This document shows, in pieces, positions 19,665 through 27,701 of a DNA stretch of 57,430 nt. The position numbers were made by a program, and so were the translations under genes. The stretch is from assembly GCA_964449135.1 (NCBI GenBank), contig CAYUXZ010000014.1:1-57430 (forward strand). The letters are read 5' to 3'. Position 1 is the first letter of the stretch, and each line of letters opens with the position of its first letter. Source of the DNA: SZAS-103 sp964449135. Lineage in GTDB: Bacteria > Pseudomonadota > Gammaproteobacteria > Xanthomonadales > Xanthomonadaceae. Below the pieces are notes generated by a model. It made no database searches, was not told the origin of the DNA, and saw nothing but the letters and a program-made list of their open reading frames with translations.

Positions 19665-21497
19665 TTACTGCACCGTCAGGGTGACATCGTCCAGGACGAA
19701 CGAGGTCTGCAGCGAGCTGTCCTCGGTACCCGTGAACTTCACGGTCAGGCTCGAGTTGCTCAGGTCGGTGCTGGTGAGGCTGAAGCTGCGAAGCGTATAG
19801 CCAGTGCCCTTGTTGAGGTTGGAATACGTGCCCAGCGTCCGGACCAGGGTCGAGCCGTTGTACAGGGCGACCGTCAGCTTGTCGTACGCGGTCGTGGTGG
19901 TGGTTTCGGCCGTGTCGATGTGCAGGTAGAACGACAGCGTGCCGGAGGTCTTGCCCGCGGGCACCGTCACCGTCTGCGACACCGTGTCGGTGTGCGTGCT
20001 GCCGTAGCCGTTCATCCACGCGTCGTACGTACCCGCATGCGGGGGCTCGGACGAGCTGGTGTTCAGCACGCCGGAGGACATCGTCCACGAGGCGGAGCCC
20101 GACTCGAAGCCGGTGTTGCTCAGCAACTGCGACGAACCGCCGCCGCCACCGCTGGACACCGTCACCGACGAGGTCTTGCTCGCGGTCTTGTTGCCGCTGT
20201 CGGTCACCGTCTCGGTCACGCTGTAGGTGCCGCCCGTCGCATAGGTGTGGCTCGGGCTGGTCGCGGTCGAAGTGCCGCCGTCGCCGAAGGTCCACGAGTG
20301 CGCGGTGATGGTGCCGCCCACGTCGGAGGAGCTGTCGGTGAAGTTGGCGGTCAGACCGCTGGTGGTGAAGCTGAAGTTCGCCGTCGGCGTGGTCGTGCCG
20401 CCGCCACCGTGCGTGAGGATCGAGTGCGAGATCGCGCACGAGTTGGTGTCGTTCGACCAGCTGGCCTGCTCGGTGAAGGTACCCGTGCTGAAGGTGACGT
20501 TGGCCGCACCGCCAGCCGAACCGGCCGCGATCCAGGCGCACTCGTCGGAGTTCTCCTGGCCGTTGTAGGTGCCGCCGGTATGGTTGGACCAGCCGCCCGC
20601 CGGGAACGTGTCGGACATCATTTCATGCCACTCGTGGCCGAGCGTCATGGTATAGCCGTCGAGCGTACCGGCCGAACCGCTGTTGACGAAGTTCACGCCG
20701 CAACTCGAGCCCACGTCGATGTTGTAGGGCTGGTTCGAGAACGCGATGTTGGTCGGGGACACGCCATAGCCGTCGCCGGTGTAGTCGTGCCACGCGCAGT
20801 AGCCCTGCGTCGGGCTCTGGTAGTTGTCCGGGTTGGTGCCCTTCGGAGAAAGGATCACGTAGTAGGTGTAGCGGTTCGAGCCCGACGCCGTGTTGCCGAA
20901 GTGCGTGGCCGCGTTGATCGCTTCCTGGGCGAGCTGGGCGCCGGTCGCCGAAGCCGGCGAAGCCGCCGAGTTGTCGTACCACACGCCCGCGAGGATGTTC
21001 TGCTGGTACGGAATGAAGCTCACGCCCGAAGCCGGGCAGGTGGTTGCGAGGCTAGCGATGCCCGAGCCGTCGCACCACTGGGTCAGCTCGGCCGACCAGG
21101 TTTCGCCGTTGGTGCCGATGCCCTTGAACATCTGCTGCGCCGCGCCGGCCGCACCGGCCGAGTCGTTGGTGAACTTCAGGTTGCCGTTAGCATCGGTACT
21201 CGAGGTGCCCCACTGCGTGCCGTAGAACACCAGATAGACCTTGTTAGCGCCGGACATCACGCCTACGCCGCTCGTACCGCCGCCATAGGCGAGGGTCTTG
21301 GACGTGCTACCCGCATTCATGGCGTTCCAGCGCTGCATGGCCGCATTGACTTCGCGGGTCGGGATCACGCCGTGGCGGTACGGATGGCCGTACGCGGGCG
21401 AATACGGATTGAACTCGTTGGCGCTGGCCGCGACGGAGCAGGCCATGCCGGCCATCAGTGCGGTCGCGATCGCGGTCTTCAACGTGCCACTTTTCAT
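19665..21497 (-). CDS. Secreted metalloprotease-like protein with PKD domain
   Basis: Extracellular protein of 610 aa. A signal peptide ends near residue 26 (ASA). The first domain (about 80-370) carries GHEWHEMMSD at residues 287-296 and QENSDECAW at 314-322. This HExxE plus ENxDxC arrangement resembles zinc-site-bearing domains of the EXORDIUM/phosphate-induced type, but it is not a canonical HExxH. A PKD domain follows (WTFGDGGTSTATSPSHTY near 420-440), then a Ser/Gly linker and a C-terminal beta-sandwich starting at NTGFESGSASW. The composition, rich in Ser/Thr/Gly with few Lys, is typical of type II secretion substrates. The start ATG 21497 has GGGGAGA 4 nt upstream. Protease activity is inferred, not shown. 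Confidence 0.8.
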   Translation of the reverse strand: MKSGTLKTAIATALMAGMACSVAASANEFNPYSPAYGHPYRHGVIPTREVNAAMQRWNAMNAGSTSKTLAYGGGTSGVGVMSGANKVYLVFYGTQWGTSSTDANGNLKFTNDSAGAAGAAQQMFKGIGTNGETWSAELTQWCDGSGIASLATTCPASGVSFIPYQQNILAGVWYDNSAASPASATGAQLAQEAINAATHFGNTASGSNRYTYYVILSPKGTNPDNYQSPTQGYCAWHDYTGDGYGVSPTNIAFSNQPYNIDVGSSCGVNFVNSGSAGTLDGYTMTLGHEWHEMMSDTFPAGGWSNHTGGTYNGQENSDECAWIAAGSAGGAANVTFSTGTFTEQASWSNDTNSCAISHSILTHGGGGTTTPTANFSFTTSGLTANFTDSSSDVGGTITAHSWTFGDGGTSTATSPSHTYATGGTYSVTETVTDSGNKTASKTSSVTVSSGGGGGSSQLLSNTGFESGSASWTMSSGVLNTSSSEPPHAGTYDAWMNGYGSTHTDTVSQTVTVPAGKTSGTLSFYLHIDTAETTTTTAYDKLTVALYNGSTLVRTLGTYSNLNKGTGYTLRSFSLTSTDLSNSSLTVKFTGTEDSSLQTSFVLDDVTLTVQ

Positions 21498-21658
21498 GGA
21501 TTCTCCCCAGAGTAGAAAAACGGTTGGTTGATCGAAATGGTCTGTAAAGTGTCGCCCGAAAGCGTGGTCAAAGCCGTGCCGCATAGAGCCGGCGTAGTCC
21601 CTGCCGGGTGTCGCGCGACGGCCTTCACCTCGCTCCGAATCGTCCCTGCTTCAACCTG

Positions 21659-21674
21659 CATACTGCACAGTATG
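21659..21674. promoter_or_regulatory. Operator-like palindrome upstream of the secreted protease gene
   Basis: CATACTG-CA-CAGTATG: perfect 7-bp arms with a 2-bp centre, 162 bp upstream of the protease start. The size and symmetry suit a dimeric repressor or activator site. The regulator is unknown. Confidence 0.45.
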
Positions 21675-21758
21675 GATTCGGGCTTCCGTGACCAAGATCC
21701 ATATTTCTATGCGATCCAAGTCACGCTTTGACGCGACGCGCGGACAGTAGCGTCAGTT

Positions 21759-21808
21759 TTTTGTGCAAAACATTACATTTTTTTCATCATGTAATGCGAC
21801 GCACAAAA
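21759..21808. repeat. Interrupted long inverted repeat (two stacked stems)
   Basis: Outer arms TTTTGTGC (21759-21766) and GCACAAAA (21801-21808), inner arms CATTACAT (21771-21778) and ATGTAATG (21789-21796). They are separated by 4-nt internal bulges and a 10-nt T-rich loop. There is no proper U-tract after the stem on either strand, so a simple terminator is doubtful. Confidence 0.6.
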
Positions 21809-22030
21809 TTCTGTTACAGCATCGTCTTGACGAGCAGTTCACTGGATTAAAATTCATATTTATCCTTGCCTTATCCAGCAAAATTGCGTCCATGGCGAAA
21901 TGTTGTGGCGCAACATGATGGTTTGGCCAGGCCGCTGACCGAAGACTTTCGGAAGGGTTTCTTGGCACACCCTGAAGCCGAAATGCGCGAACAGCGCACA
22001 CTTTTAACAATCCACCGCTCAAACCGGCCT

Positions 22031-22582
22031 TCAGAACATGCCCGTTTCGAGCCGTGCGGCCTCGGACATCATGCTCTGGTTCCAGGGTGGGTCGAACACG
22101 AGTACGACATCGGCCTCGACGACGGTGGGAATCAATTCCAGCTTGTCGGCGACATCGCTCACCAGGATGTCGCCCATGCCGCAGCCGGGCGCGGTGAGCG
22201 TCATGCGCACATTGACCTTGCGGCTGCCGTCTGCGAGCCGTTCGATGTCGCAGTCATAGACGAGCCCCAGATCCACCACGTTGATCGGGATCTCCGGATC
22301 GAAGCAGGTGCGCAGTTGCCGCCACACGAGCTTCTCGACGTCCTCGTCGCTCGCATCGGGTGGCAGTTGCGGCGGCACGGCCGGTTCCTTGCCGAGTGCG
22401 TCGGCGTCCACGCCCGCGATTCGGAACAGGTTGCCTTCGACGTACACCGTGTAGGAGCCGCCCAGAGCCTGCGAGATGTAGCCGATGCTGCCCGCGGGCA
22501 GCGTGACCTTGTCGCCATGCGGCACCAGCACCGCGGCGCAATCGCGTTCGAGCTTGAAGGGTTCGCTGTTTCGGCTGTACAT
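22031..22582 (-). CDS. sufT: Putative Fe-S cluster assembly protein SufT (DUF59/MIP18)
   Basis: Auxiliary factor in Fe-S protein maturation. The 183-aa product has the SufT N-terminal extension (LERDCAAVLVPHGDKVTLPAG, residues 11-31, then ISQALGGSYTVYVEGNLFRI). The DUF59 domain follows, with TCFDPEIPINVVDLGLVYDC near 97-116 and the conserved Cys motif TAPGCGMGDIL near 133-143, ending in VFDPPW. The ATG at 22582 is chosen because family members begin with M-Y-x-R. A longer frame upstream (to 22708) overlaps the divergent membrane-protein gene and is unlikely. No other suf genes are nearby, so this is an isolated copy. Confidence 0.88.
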   Translation of the reverse strand: MYSRNSEPFKLERDCAAVLVPHGDKVTLPAGSIGYISQALGGSYTVYVEGNLFRIAGVDADALGKEPAVPPQLPPDASDEDVEKLVWRQLRTCFDPEIPINVVDLGLVYDCDIERLADGSRKVNVRMTLTAPGCGMGDILVSDVADKLELIPTVVEADVVLVFDPPWNQSMMSEAARLETGMF

Positions 22583-22641
22583 GCGCGCATTGTAGTCGTT
22601 GGGATAGACGACAAGGCTGACTCTACGGTTACGATGCGGCG

Positions 22642-23106
22642 ATGACCGACGAAAATCTCGTGTCGACCGCACCGCTACAGGCCCTTTTCGTCGGGCTTTC
22701 GCTCGCACTGGCGATCGGCATCTACATCGTCGCGTGGATGGGCGTGGCCGCGTGGCTGGACGGCTTCCACGGCTGGATGGCGCTGCTCGCCACGCCGACT
22801 GTCATCGCGGTCCTGCGGTTGTCGCGGGTGCCAACGGGTGCGGCGCGCGGCGTGCTCGCGGCGATCGCGACCCTCGCGGCGATCACCCTGGCGAACTGGA
22901 TCGTCGTCGCGATACCGTTCGCGGATTCGTCAGGCCTGACGCCGCTTGCGACGGCGATGCGGATCGGCCCGCACTTCCTTTGGACGCTGCTGCGGCTCGC
23001 GCACTCGCCGCTGGATTGGTTCTGGACCGCGCTCTCGCCGGCGCTTGCCGCGTGGTGGGGCTGGCGCGACGCCGCCGGACTCAGTGCCCGCCGTCCAGCG
23101 CCTTGA
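22642..23106 (+). CDS. Hypothetical membrane protein
   Basis: Function not recognised. The 154-aa product has about four hydrophobic segments: residues 11-38, 44-57, 70-93 and 104-140 (including SPALAAWWGW). It is divergent from sufT, with 59 bp between starts. Its last 26 bp overlap the convergent pntB end. The composition (Ala, Leu, Trp rich; no charged catalytic motif) suggests a small inner-membrane protein. Confidence that it is a real gene rests on the regular hydrophobic pattern and its placement between two well-defined genes. Confidence 0.65.
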   Translation: MTDENLVSTAPLQALFVGLSLALAIGIYIVAWMGVAAWLDGFHGWMALLATPTVIAVLRLSRVPTGAARGVLAAIATLAAITLANWIVVAIPFADSSGLTPLATAMRIGPHFLWTLLRLAHSPLDWFWTALSPALAAWWGWRDAAGLSARRPAP

Positions 23107-24475
23107 TCTCCGTGACGAGGCGATTCGCGGCGTCGGCACCGTCGCCGTAGAGCATCCGCGTGTTATCGGCGTAGAACAGCGCGTTCTCGATGCCCGCGAA
23201 ACCCGTGCCCTTGCCGCGCTTGATGACGATCGTGTTCTTCGAGTTCACCACGTCGAGGATCGGCATTCCATAGATCGGCGAGGCCTTGTCCGTGCGCGCG
23301 GCCGGATTCACCACGTCGTTCGCGCCGATCACCAACGAAACGTCGGTGTTGGCGAACTCGGGGTTGATGTCATCCATGTCCGCGATCAGGTCGTAGGGCA
23401 CGCCCGCCTCGGCGAGCAGCACATTCATGTGGCCGGGCATCCGGCCGGCGACCGGGTGGATCGCGAACTTCACTTTCACGCCGCGATCCTGCAGTTTCTG
23501 CGTGAGCTCCCAGATCTTGTGCTGCGCCTGCGCGACCGCCATGCCGTAGCCGGGCACGATCACCACGCGCTCGGCGAAGGCCATCATCGCGGCGACGTCC
23601 GCGGCCTCGATGGGTTTTTGCGAACCGGTGATCTCCTGCGCCTGCCCGCCGCCCGCGCCGAAGCTGCCGAACAGCACGTTCGCGAGCGAGCGGTTCATCG
23701 CTTTCGCCATCAACTGCGTGAGCAAGGTGCCCGCCGCGCCGACCACGGTACCGGCGATGATCAGCGACATGTTGCCGAGCACGTAACCTTCGAAGGCCAC
23801 TGCGAGACCGGTCAGCGCGTTGTACAGCGAAATCACCACCGGCATGTCTGCGCCGCCGATCGGAAGCGTCATCAGGAAGCCCACCGCGACCGCCGCGACG
23901 AAGAAACCGACGATCACCGGCTGCTGCAACCACAGCACCGTGAGCACGCCCAGCGCGACCGCGGCGAGGAACACCAGGCCGTTGAAGATCTGCTGTCCGG
24001 GAAACACGAAACGCTTGTCCATCCAGCCCTGCAGCTTCGCAAACGCGATCAGCGAACCGGAAAACGAGATCGAGCCGATCAGCGCGCCGATGACACCGAG
24101 CACGAGCTGCACCTGCGTGGATTTCTCGCCGCCCGCGAACGCGATGAGTTCGACCGCGCCGATCGCGGCCGCCGAGCCACCACCCATGCCGTTGTAGAGC
24201 GCGACCATCTGCGGCATGTCGGTGATCGCGACCTTCTTGCCGGAAATCCACGCCACGATCGTGCCGATGCTGGCCGCAACAAGGATCAGCACGAGATTGT
24301 GCATTCCCGGCAGCGCGAACGTCGCCGCGGTGGCGATCAACATGCCCACGCCCGCCCACTGGATGCCGCTGCGCGCGGTCACCGGCGAGGACATCCGTTG
24401 CAGGCCGAGGATGAACAGCAGCGCGGCAAGCAGGTAGCTCGCGGCGGCGATGATCGGAAGCCAGTCGGCGATCAC
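23081..24475 (-). CDS. pntB: NAD(P) transhydrogenase subunit beta
   Basis: Proton-translocating transhydrogenase membrane subunit carrying the NADP(H)-binding domain III. It couples the proton gradient to NADPH formation from NADH. The 464-aa product has eight or nine membrane helices followed by domain III with VPGYGMAVAQAQ near residue 305, AIHPVAGRMPGHMNVLLAEAGVPYD near 340-365, GANDVVNPAA near 390, and NTIVIKRGKGTGFAGIEN near 420-437. Its start overlaps the stop of the short alpha-2 subunit by 4 bp. Confidence 0.95.
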   Translation of the reverse strand: MIADWLPIIAAASYLLAALLFILGLQRMSSPVTARSGIQWAGVGMLIATAATFALPGMHNLVLILVAASIGTIVAWISGKKVAITDMPQMVALYNGMGGGSAAAIGAVELIAFAGGEKSTQVQLVLGVIGALIGSISFSGSLIAFAKLQGWMDKRFVFPGQQIFNGLVFLAAVALGVLTVLWLQQPVIVGFFVAAVAVGFLMTLPIGGADMPVVISLYNALTGLAVAFEGYVLGNMSLIIAGTVVGAAGTLLTQLMAKAMNRSLANVLFGSFGAGGGQAQEITGSQKPIEAADVAAMMAFAERVVIVPGYGMAVAQAQHKIWELTQKLQDRGVKVKFAIHPVAGRMPGHMNVLLAEAGVPYDLIADMDDINPEFANTDVSLVIGANDVVNPAARTDKASPIYGMPILDVVNSKNTIVIKRGKGTGFAGIENALFYADNTRMLYGDGADAANRLVTEIKALDGGH

Positions 24476-24774
24476 GACTTGCCTCCCTGCGGCTTCTTGC
24501 TGCTCTTGAACATCTCCAGCATCCGCTCGGTGACCACGTAGCCGCCGGCCGCGTTGCCCGCGCCGAGCAGTACCGCGATGAAACCGATCACGGTTTCCAG
24601 CGGCGTCTGCGCGTGCCCCAGCGCGACCATCGCGCCGACCAGCACGATGCCGTGCACGAAGTTGGAGCCGGACATCAGCGGCGTGTGCAGGATCACCGGC
24701 ACGCGCGAGATGATCACGTGGCCGGTGATGGCCGCCAGCATGAAGATGTACAGCGCCAGGAATCCGTCGCCCAT
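24472..24774 (-). CDS. pntAB: NAD(P) transhydrogenase alpha subunit, membrane part (alpha-2)
   Basis: Separate membrane domain of the alpha subunit, as in the three-subunit (Rhodospirillum type) transhydrogenase. The 100-aa product has three hydrophobic segments (residues 5-24, 37-55 and 60-83) and the motifs LHTPLMSGSNFVHGIVLVGAM and GAGNAAGGYVVTERMLEMF, both diagnostic. It overlaps pntB by 4 bp. Its expected upstream partner pntAA is 1.7 kb away, separated by three genes on the other strand, so this pair must have its own promoter between 24775 and 24930. Confidence 0.92.
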   Translation of the reverse strand: MGDGFLALYIFMLAAITGHVIISRVPVILHTPLMSGSNFVHGIVLVGAMVALGHAQTPLETVIGFIAVLLGAGNAAGGYVVTERMLEMFKSSKKPQGGKS

Positions 24775-24930
24775 GTCCCCTCCCCGTCCTGCGATGCCCG
24801 CATCATAACCGCGCCGGCCGCGGATGCGGGCGGGCTGTCAACCGGCCGCGCCACCGCGCGTTGGCGTAAGTGTCGGCGTTGCGTCCGGCCCGTTCGGACC
24901 GATGGACGCAAACGCAGGCATGATCTGACG

Positions 24931-25500
24931 ATGGACGATGGCCTACCGATGGACGGATCGCAATCCGCTCTCGCCTACGAACAGAGCCTGCCGGCGTTTC
25001 TCGCCGGCATCGAGCGGCGCGCGTTCCGGCACGCCGAGATCGCCCTGCGCCATCGCGAGGACGCGTTGGATGCCGTGCAGGATGCGATGCTCAAGCTGGT
25101 GCAGCGCTACGCGGACAAGCCGGCGATCGAATGGACGCCGCTGTTCTGGAGCGTACTGCGCAGCCGGATCACCGATATCCGTCGGCGGCGCAAGGTGCGC
25201 TCGGTGCTGGTCGCGTGGATGGGCTCGGGTGATGGTGGCGACGACGGCCCGGCCTGGGAACCTGCGGATCCGTCGCCCGGACCGGCGCGCATCCACAGCG
25301 ACCGCGAAAGCTACAAGGCGCTCTCGGCCGCGTTGCGCACGCTGCCGCGCCGGCAGCGCGAGGCCTACCAGCTGCGCGTGCTGGAAGGCCTGGATGTCGC
25401 CGACACAGCACGCGCGATGGGCTGCTCGGAAGGCAGCGTGAAGACGCACACGTCGCGCGCGATGGACGCGTTGCGCAGGCAACTGGAGGACTGGCGATGA
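24931..25500 (+). CDS. RNA polymerase sigma factor, ECF type
   Basis: Alternative sigma factor (189 aa). The region-2 helix appears as HREDALDAVQDAMLKLVQRY (about residues 41-60), followed by WTPLFWSVLRSRITDIRRRRK. After an acidic/Pro linker, region 4 has LRTLPRRQREAYQLRVLEGLDVADTARAMGCSEGSVKTHTSRAMDALRRQL with a clear helix-turn-helix. ATG at 24931 is chosen; a second in-frame ATG at 24949 is possible and the ribosome binding site is weak. It overlaps the next gene by 4 bp (ATGA), and is divergent from pntAB. Confidence 0.9.
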   Translation: MDDGLPMDGSQSALAYEQSLPAFLAGIERRAFRHAEIALRHREDALDAVQDAMLKLVQRYADKPAIEWTPLFWSVLRSRITDIRRRRKVRSVLVAWMGSGDGGDDGPAWEPADPSPGPARIHSDRESYKALSAALRTLPRRQREAYQLRVLEGLDVADTARAMGCSEGSVKTHTSRAMDALRRQLEDWR

Positions 25501-25925
25501 ACGCCCATGACATCGAACTCGCGCTGCGCGCACGCGCAGCCTACAACGACAGCGTCGAACGCATCGACGCGGATACGCGCGCGCGCCTGCGCAGCCTGCG
25601 ACAGCGCGCCCAACACGCCGATTCGCGGCACACGACCGCGCGCTGGGTGTGGCCGACCGGCGCAGCGCTGACCGCGGCGCTCGCGTTCGCGGTGTTCCTG
25701 CCGCGCCTGCCGCACGCGCCGACCGCCGCGCAGCCGACCCCGGCCGTTGCCATCGCGGTCGCGCCCGCACCGACGGGCAGTATCGCCCAGCAGACCGCCC
25801 CGACGAACATCGGCGAAACCGCGAGCCCGGACGCGATGGAATCCACCGATCCGGAATTGCTGCGCGACCTGGATTTCTACGGCTGGCTGGCGCAACAGCC
25901 CGGCCATGACGCATCGGGAGGCTGA
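25497..25925 (+). CDS. Single-pass membrane protein, probable anti-sigma regulator
   Basis: 142-aa product with an N-terminal charged helical cytoplasmic part (residues 1-47, rich in Arg), one membrane helix (about 50-70), and a Pro/Ala-rich periplasmic tail ending in ELLRDLDFYGWLAQQ. That tail and general layout resemble DUF3619-type or anti-sigma-like proteins that follow ECF sigma genes in Xanthomonadales. No zinc-binding HxxxCxxC motif is present, so it is not a ZAS anti-sigma factor. The anti-sigma role is inferred from the 4-bp overlap with the sigma gene. Confidence 0.75.
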   Translation: MNAHDIELALRARAAYNDSVERIDADTRARLRSLRQRAQHADSRHTTARWVWPTGAALTAALAFAVFLPRLPHAPTAAQPTPAVAIAVAPAPTGSIAQQTAPTNIGETASPDAMESTDPELLRDLDFYGWLAQQPGHDASGG

Positions 25926-25928
25926 GCC

Positions 25929-26498
25929 ATGCGCAATCATCGTTTTGGTAACAGCCGTTTCCCCGCCGTGCGCGCGACGCTGCTCGTGGCCGCGCTGCTC
26001 ACGGGCGCGGCGTGGGCGGCCCCGCCACCCGACGCGCGTCCGCCGTACGCGAACCCCTCGCCCATGGGGATGCAGGGCGACGGCTTCGAGGAAGGCATGG
26101 ACAACGCGAAAGCCGCGCCGCTACCGTGGAGCCAGCTCGACGCCACCCAGCGCGAAATGCTCGCGCCGCTGCGGACGCAGTGGGATCAGCTGCCGCCGCG
26201 CCGGCAGCAGCGCATGGCGGCGCACGCCGAACACTGGGCGCAGTTGCCGCCGGAGCGACGCGAACAGATCCGCCAGCACCTCGAGCGCTGGGCGCAGATG
26301 TCGCCCGAACAGCGACGCGAAGCCGCGCGCGGCGAGCAGGCCTTCCGCTCGATGAGCGATGCCGATCGCCAACGCGTGATGGACGCCTACCGGCGTTTCC
26401 AGTCGCTGAGCCCCGAGCAACGCCGGATGCTGGTCCAGCGATTCCGCGCCGAGCATCGCGGCATGCACGAACACGAGCCGCCGCCAGCGCAGCACTGA
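25929..26498 (+). CDS. DUF3106 exported protein
   Basis: 189-aa protein with a signal peptide (residues 1-33, cleavage near AWAAP). The mature part is made of repeated W-x-x-(L/M)-x-P-E-x-R units: WSQLDATQREMLAPL, WDQLPPRRQQRM, WAQLPPERREQI, WAQMSPEQRREA and FQSLSPEQRRML. These DUF3106 repeats form short helices. The function is unknown; such proteins regularly form the third gene after an ECF sigma factor and membrane regulator in Gammaproteobacteria. It begins 3 bp after the regulator stop and is convergent with pntAA. Confidence 0.85.
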   Translation: MRNHRFGNSRFPAVRATLLVAALLTGAAWAAPPPDARPPYANPSPMGMQGDGFEEGMDNAKAAPLPWSQLDATQREMLAPLRTQWDQLPPRRQQRMAAHAEHWAQLPPERREQIRQHLERWAQMSPEQRREAARGEQAFRSMSDADRQRVMDAYRRFQSLSPEQRRMLVQRFRAEHRGMHEHEPPPAQH

Positions 26499-26522
26499 TC
26501 GCGCGGACCGGATATGCATCGC

Positions 26523-27623
26523 TCAGGCGTTGCGCAGAGCCCCTTCGAAGCTGTGGCAGGTCCTGGCGACGAGTTCGTCGTCCCAGTCCAGGTGCAGTGC
26601 GCCGTCCTTGATCAGCAGCTGCGAGAAATTGAGCAAGTTGCGCGCGTACATTTCGCTGGCGTGCATCGCGCCCTGGCTGGGCAGGTTCATCGGACCGACA
26701 ATGCTCACGCCGTTGCTCTCGACGGTCTGGCCCGCGCGGGTGAGTTCGCAGTTGCCGCCCGATTCGGCGGGCAGATCGACGATCACGCTGCCGGATTTCA
26801 TGCCGGCGACCATCGCCGCGCTGATGATCTTCGGCGCGGGGCGACCGGGCACCGCGGCGGTGGCGACGATCACATCCACGCCCTTGAGATGGTCGGCAAG
26901 CTTCTGCTGCTGCTGCGCGCGCTCTTCTGCGGTGAGTTCGCGCGCGTAGCCGCCCTCGCCTTTCGCGCTCACGCCGAGGTCGAGGAACTTCGCGCCCAGC
27001 GATTCGATCTGCTCGCGCGTTTCCGGACGTACGTCGAAGCCCTCGACCTGCGCGCCGAGCCGGCGCGCAGTCGCGATCGCCTGCAGGCCGGCCACGCCCG
27101 CGCCGACGACCAGCACCTTCGACGGGCGGATCGTGCCCGCCGCGGTGGTCAGCATCGGGAAGAACTTCGGCGCGACTTGCGCGGCGATCAGCATCGCCTT
27201 GTAACCGGCCATGCCCGCCTGCGACGACAGCACGTCCATCGCCTGCGCGCGCGTGGTGCGCGGCAGCCGTTCCAGTGGAAACGCGGTGAGCTTGCGCGCC
27301 AACCACTGCGCCTCGCGCGCGGGATCGGTGCCCGCCGCGAGCAGGCCGACCACGATCGCGCCTTCCTTCAACAGCGCGAGCATATCGGCGGCCGGCGGCT
27401 GCACGCACAGCAGCAGATCGGCGCGGCGCAGCACGTCGCCCGCATCGGTCGCGAATTCGGCGCCATCGAATGCGCTGTCCGGGAAATGCGCGCCCTCGGC
27501 TACGCCTGTTTGCAGCAGCACGCTCGCGCCAGCGGTGCGCAGCTTCTTGCAGGTTTCCGGCGTGATCGCGACGCGGCGCTCGCCGGGCGCGGTTTCGCGG
27601 ATTGCGGCAACGGTGAACGCCAT
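26523..27623 (-). CDS. pntAA: NAD(P) transhydrogenase alpha subunit, soluble NAD-binding part (alpha-1)
   Basis: NAD(H)-binding domain I of proton-translocating transhydrogenase. The 366-aa protein shows ETAPGERRVAITPE near the start, RTTRAQAMDVLSSQAGMAGYKAM near 120-143, the Rossmann motif VLVVGAGVAGLQAIATARRLGAQV near 167-190, and VPGRPAPKIIS near 260. It lacks the membrane helices of the fused E. coli PntA. These are encoded separately by the pntAB gene 1.7 kb downstream. ATG 27623 has GGAG 8 nt upstream. A frame extension to 27674 has no better start. Confidence 0.93.
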   Translation of the reverse strand: MAFTVAAIRETAPGERRVAITPETCKKLRTAGASVLLQTGVAEGAHFPDSAFDGAEFATDAGDVLRRADLLLCVQPPAADMLALLKEGAIVVGLLAAGTDPAREAQWLARKLTAFPLERLPRTTRAQAMDVLSSQAGMAGYKAMLIAAQVAPKFFPMLTTAAGTIRPSKVLVVGAGVAGLQAIATARRLGAQVEGFDVRPETREQIESLGAKFLDLGVSAKGEGGYARELTAEERAQQQQKLADHLKGVDVIVATAAVPGRPAPKIISAAMVAGMKSGSVIVDLPAESGGNCELTRAGQTVESNGVSIVGPMNLPSQGAMHASEMYARNLLNFSQLLIKDGALHLDWDDELVARTCHSFEGALRNA

Positions 27624-27701
27624 GCGCGGCTCCGGTCGAAAGTCCTCGTGACCGGAACATCGTAATCGAAACACTGCCCTGACGGCAGCGACACGCTGGA
27701 G

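Larger units (their letters stand above)
21498..22030. other. 533-bp intergenic region without a convincing gene
   Basis: Noticeably AT-richer than its surroundings. It separates two minus-strand genes and must hold the protease promoter and the end of the sufT transcript. It contains a perfect 7-bp-arm palindrome (21659-21674) and an interrupted long inverted repeat (21759-21808), listed separately. One open frame on the minus strand (21753-22022, 89 codons) has no ribosome binding site or recognisable domain and runs through the inverted repeat, so it is not called. Confidence 0.6.

Noticed and set aside
21753..22022. 89-codon open frame in the intergenic region
   Set aside because: No ribosome binding site, no recognisable domain, atypical composition, and it runs through the inverted repeat.
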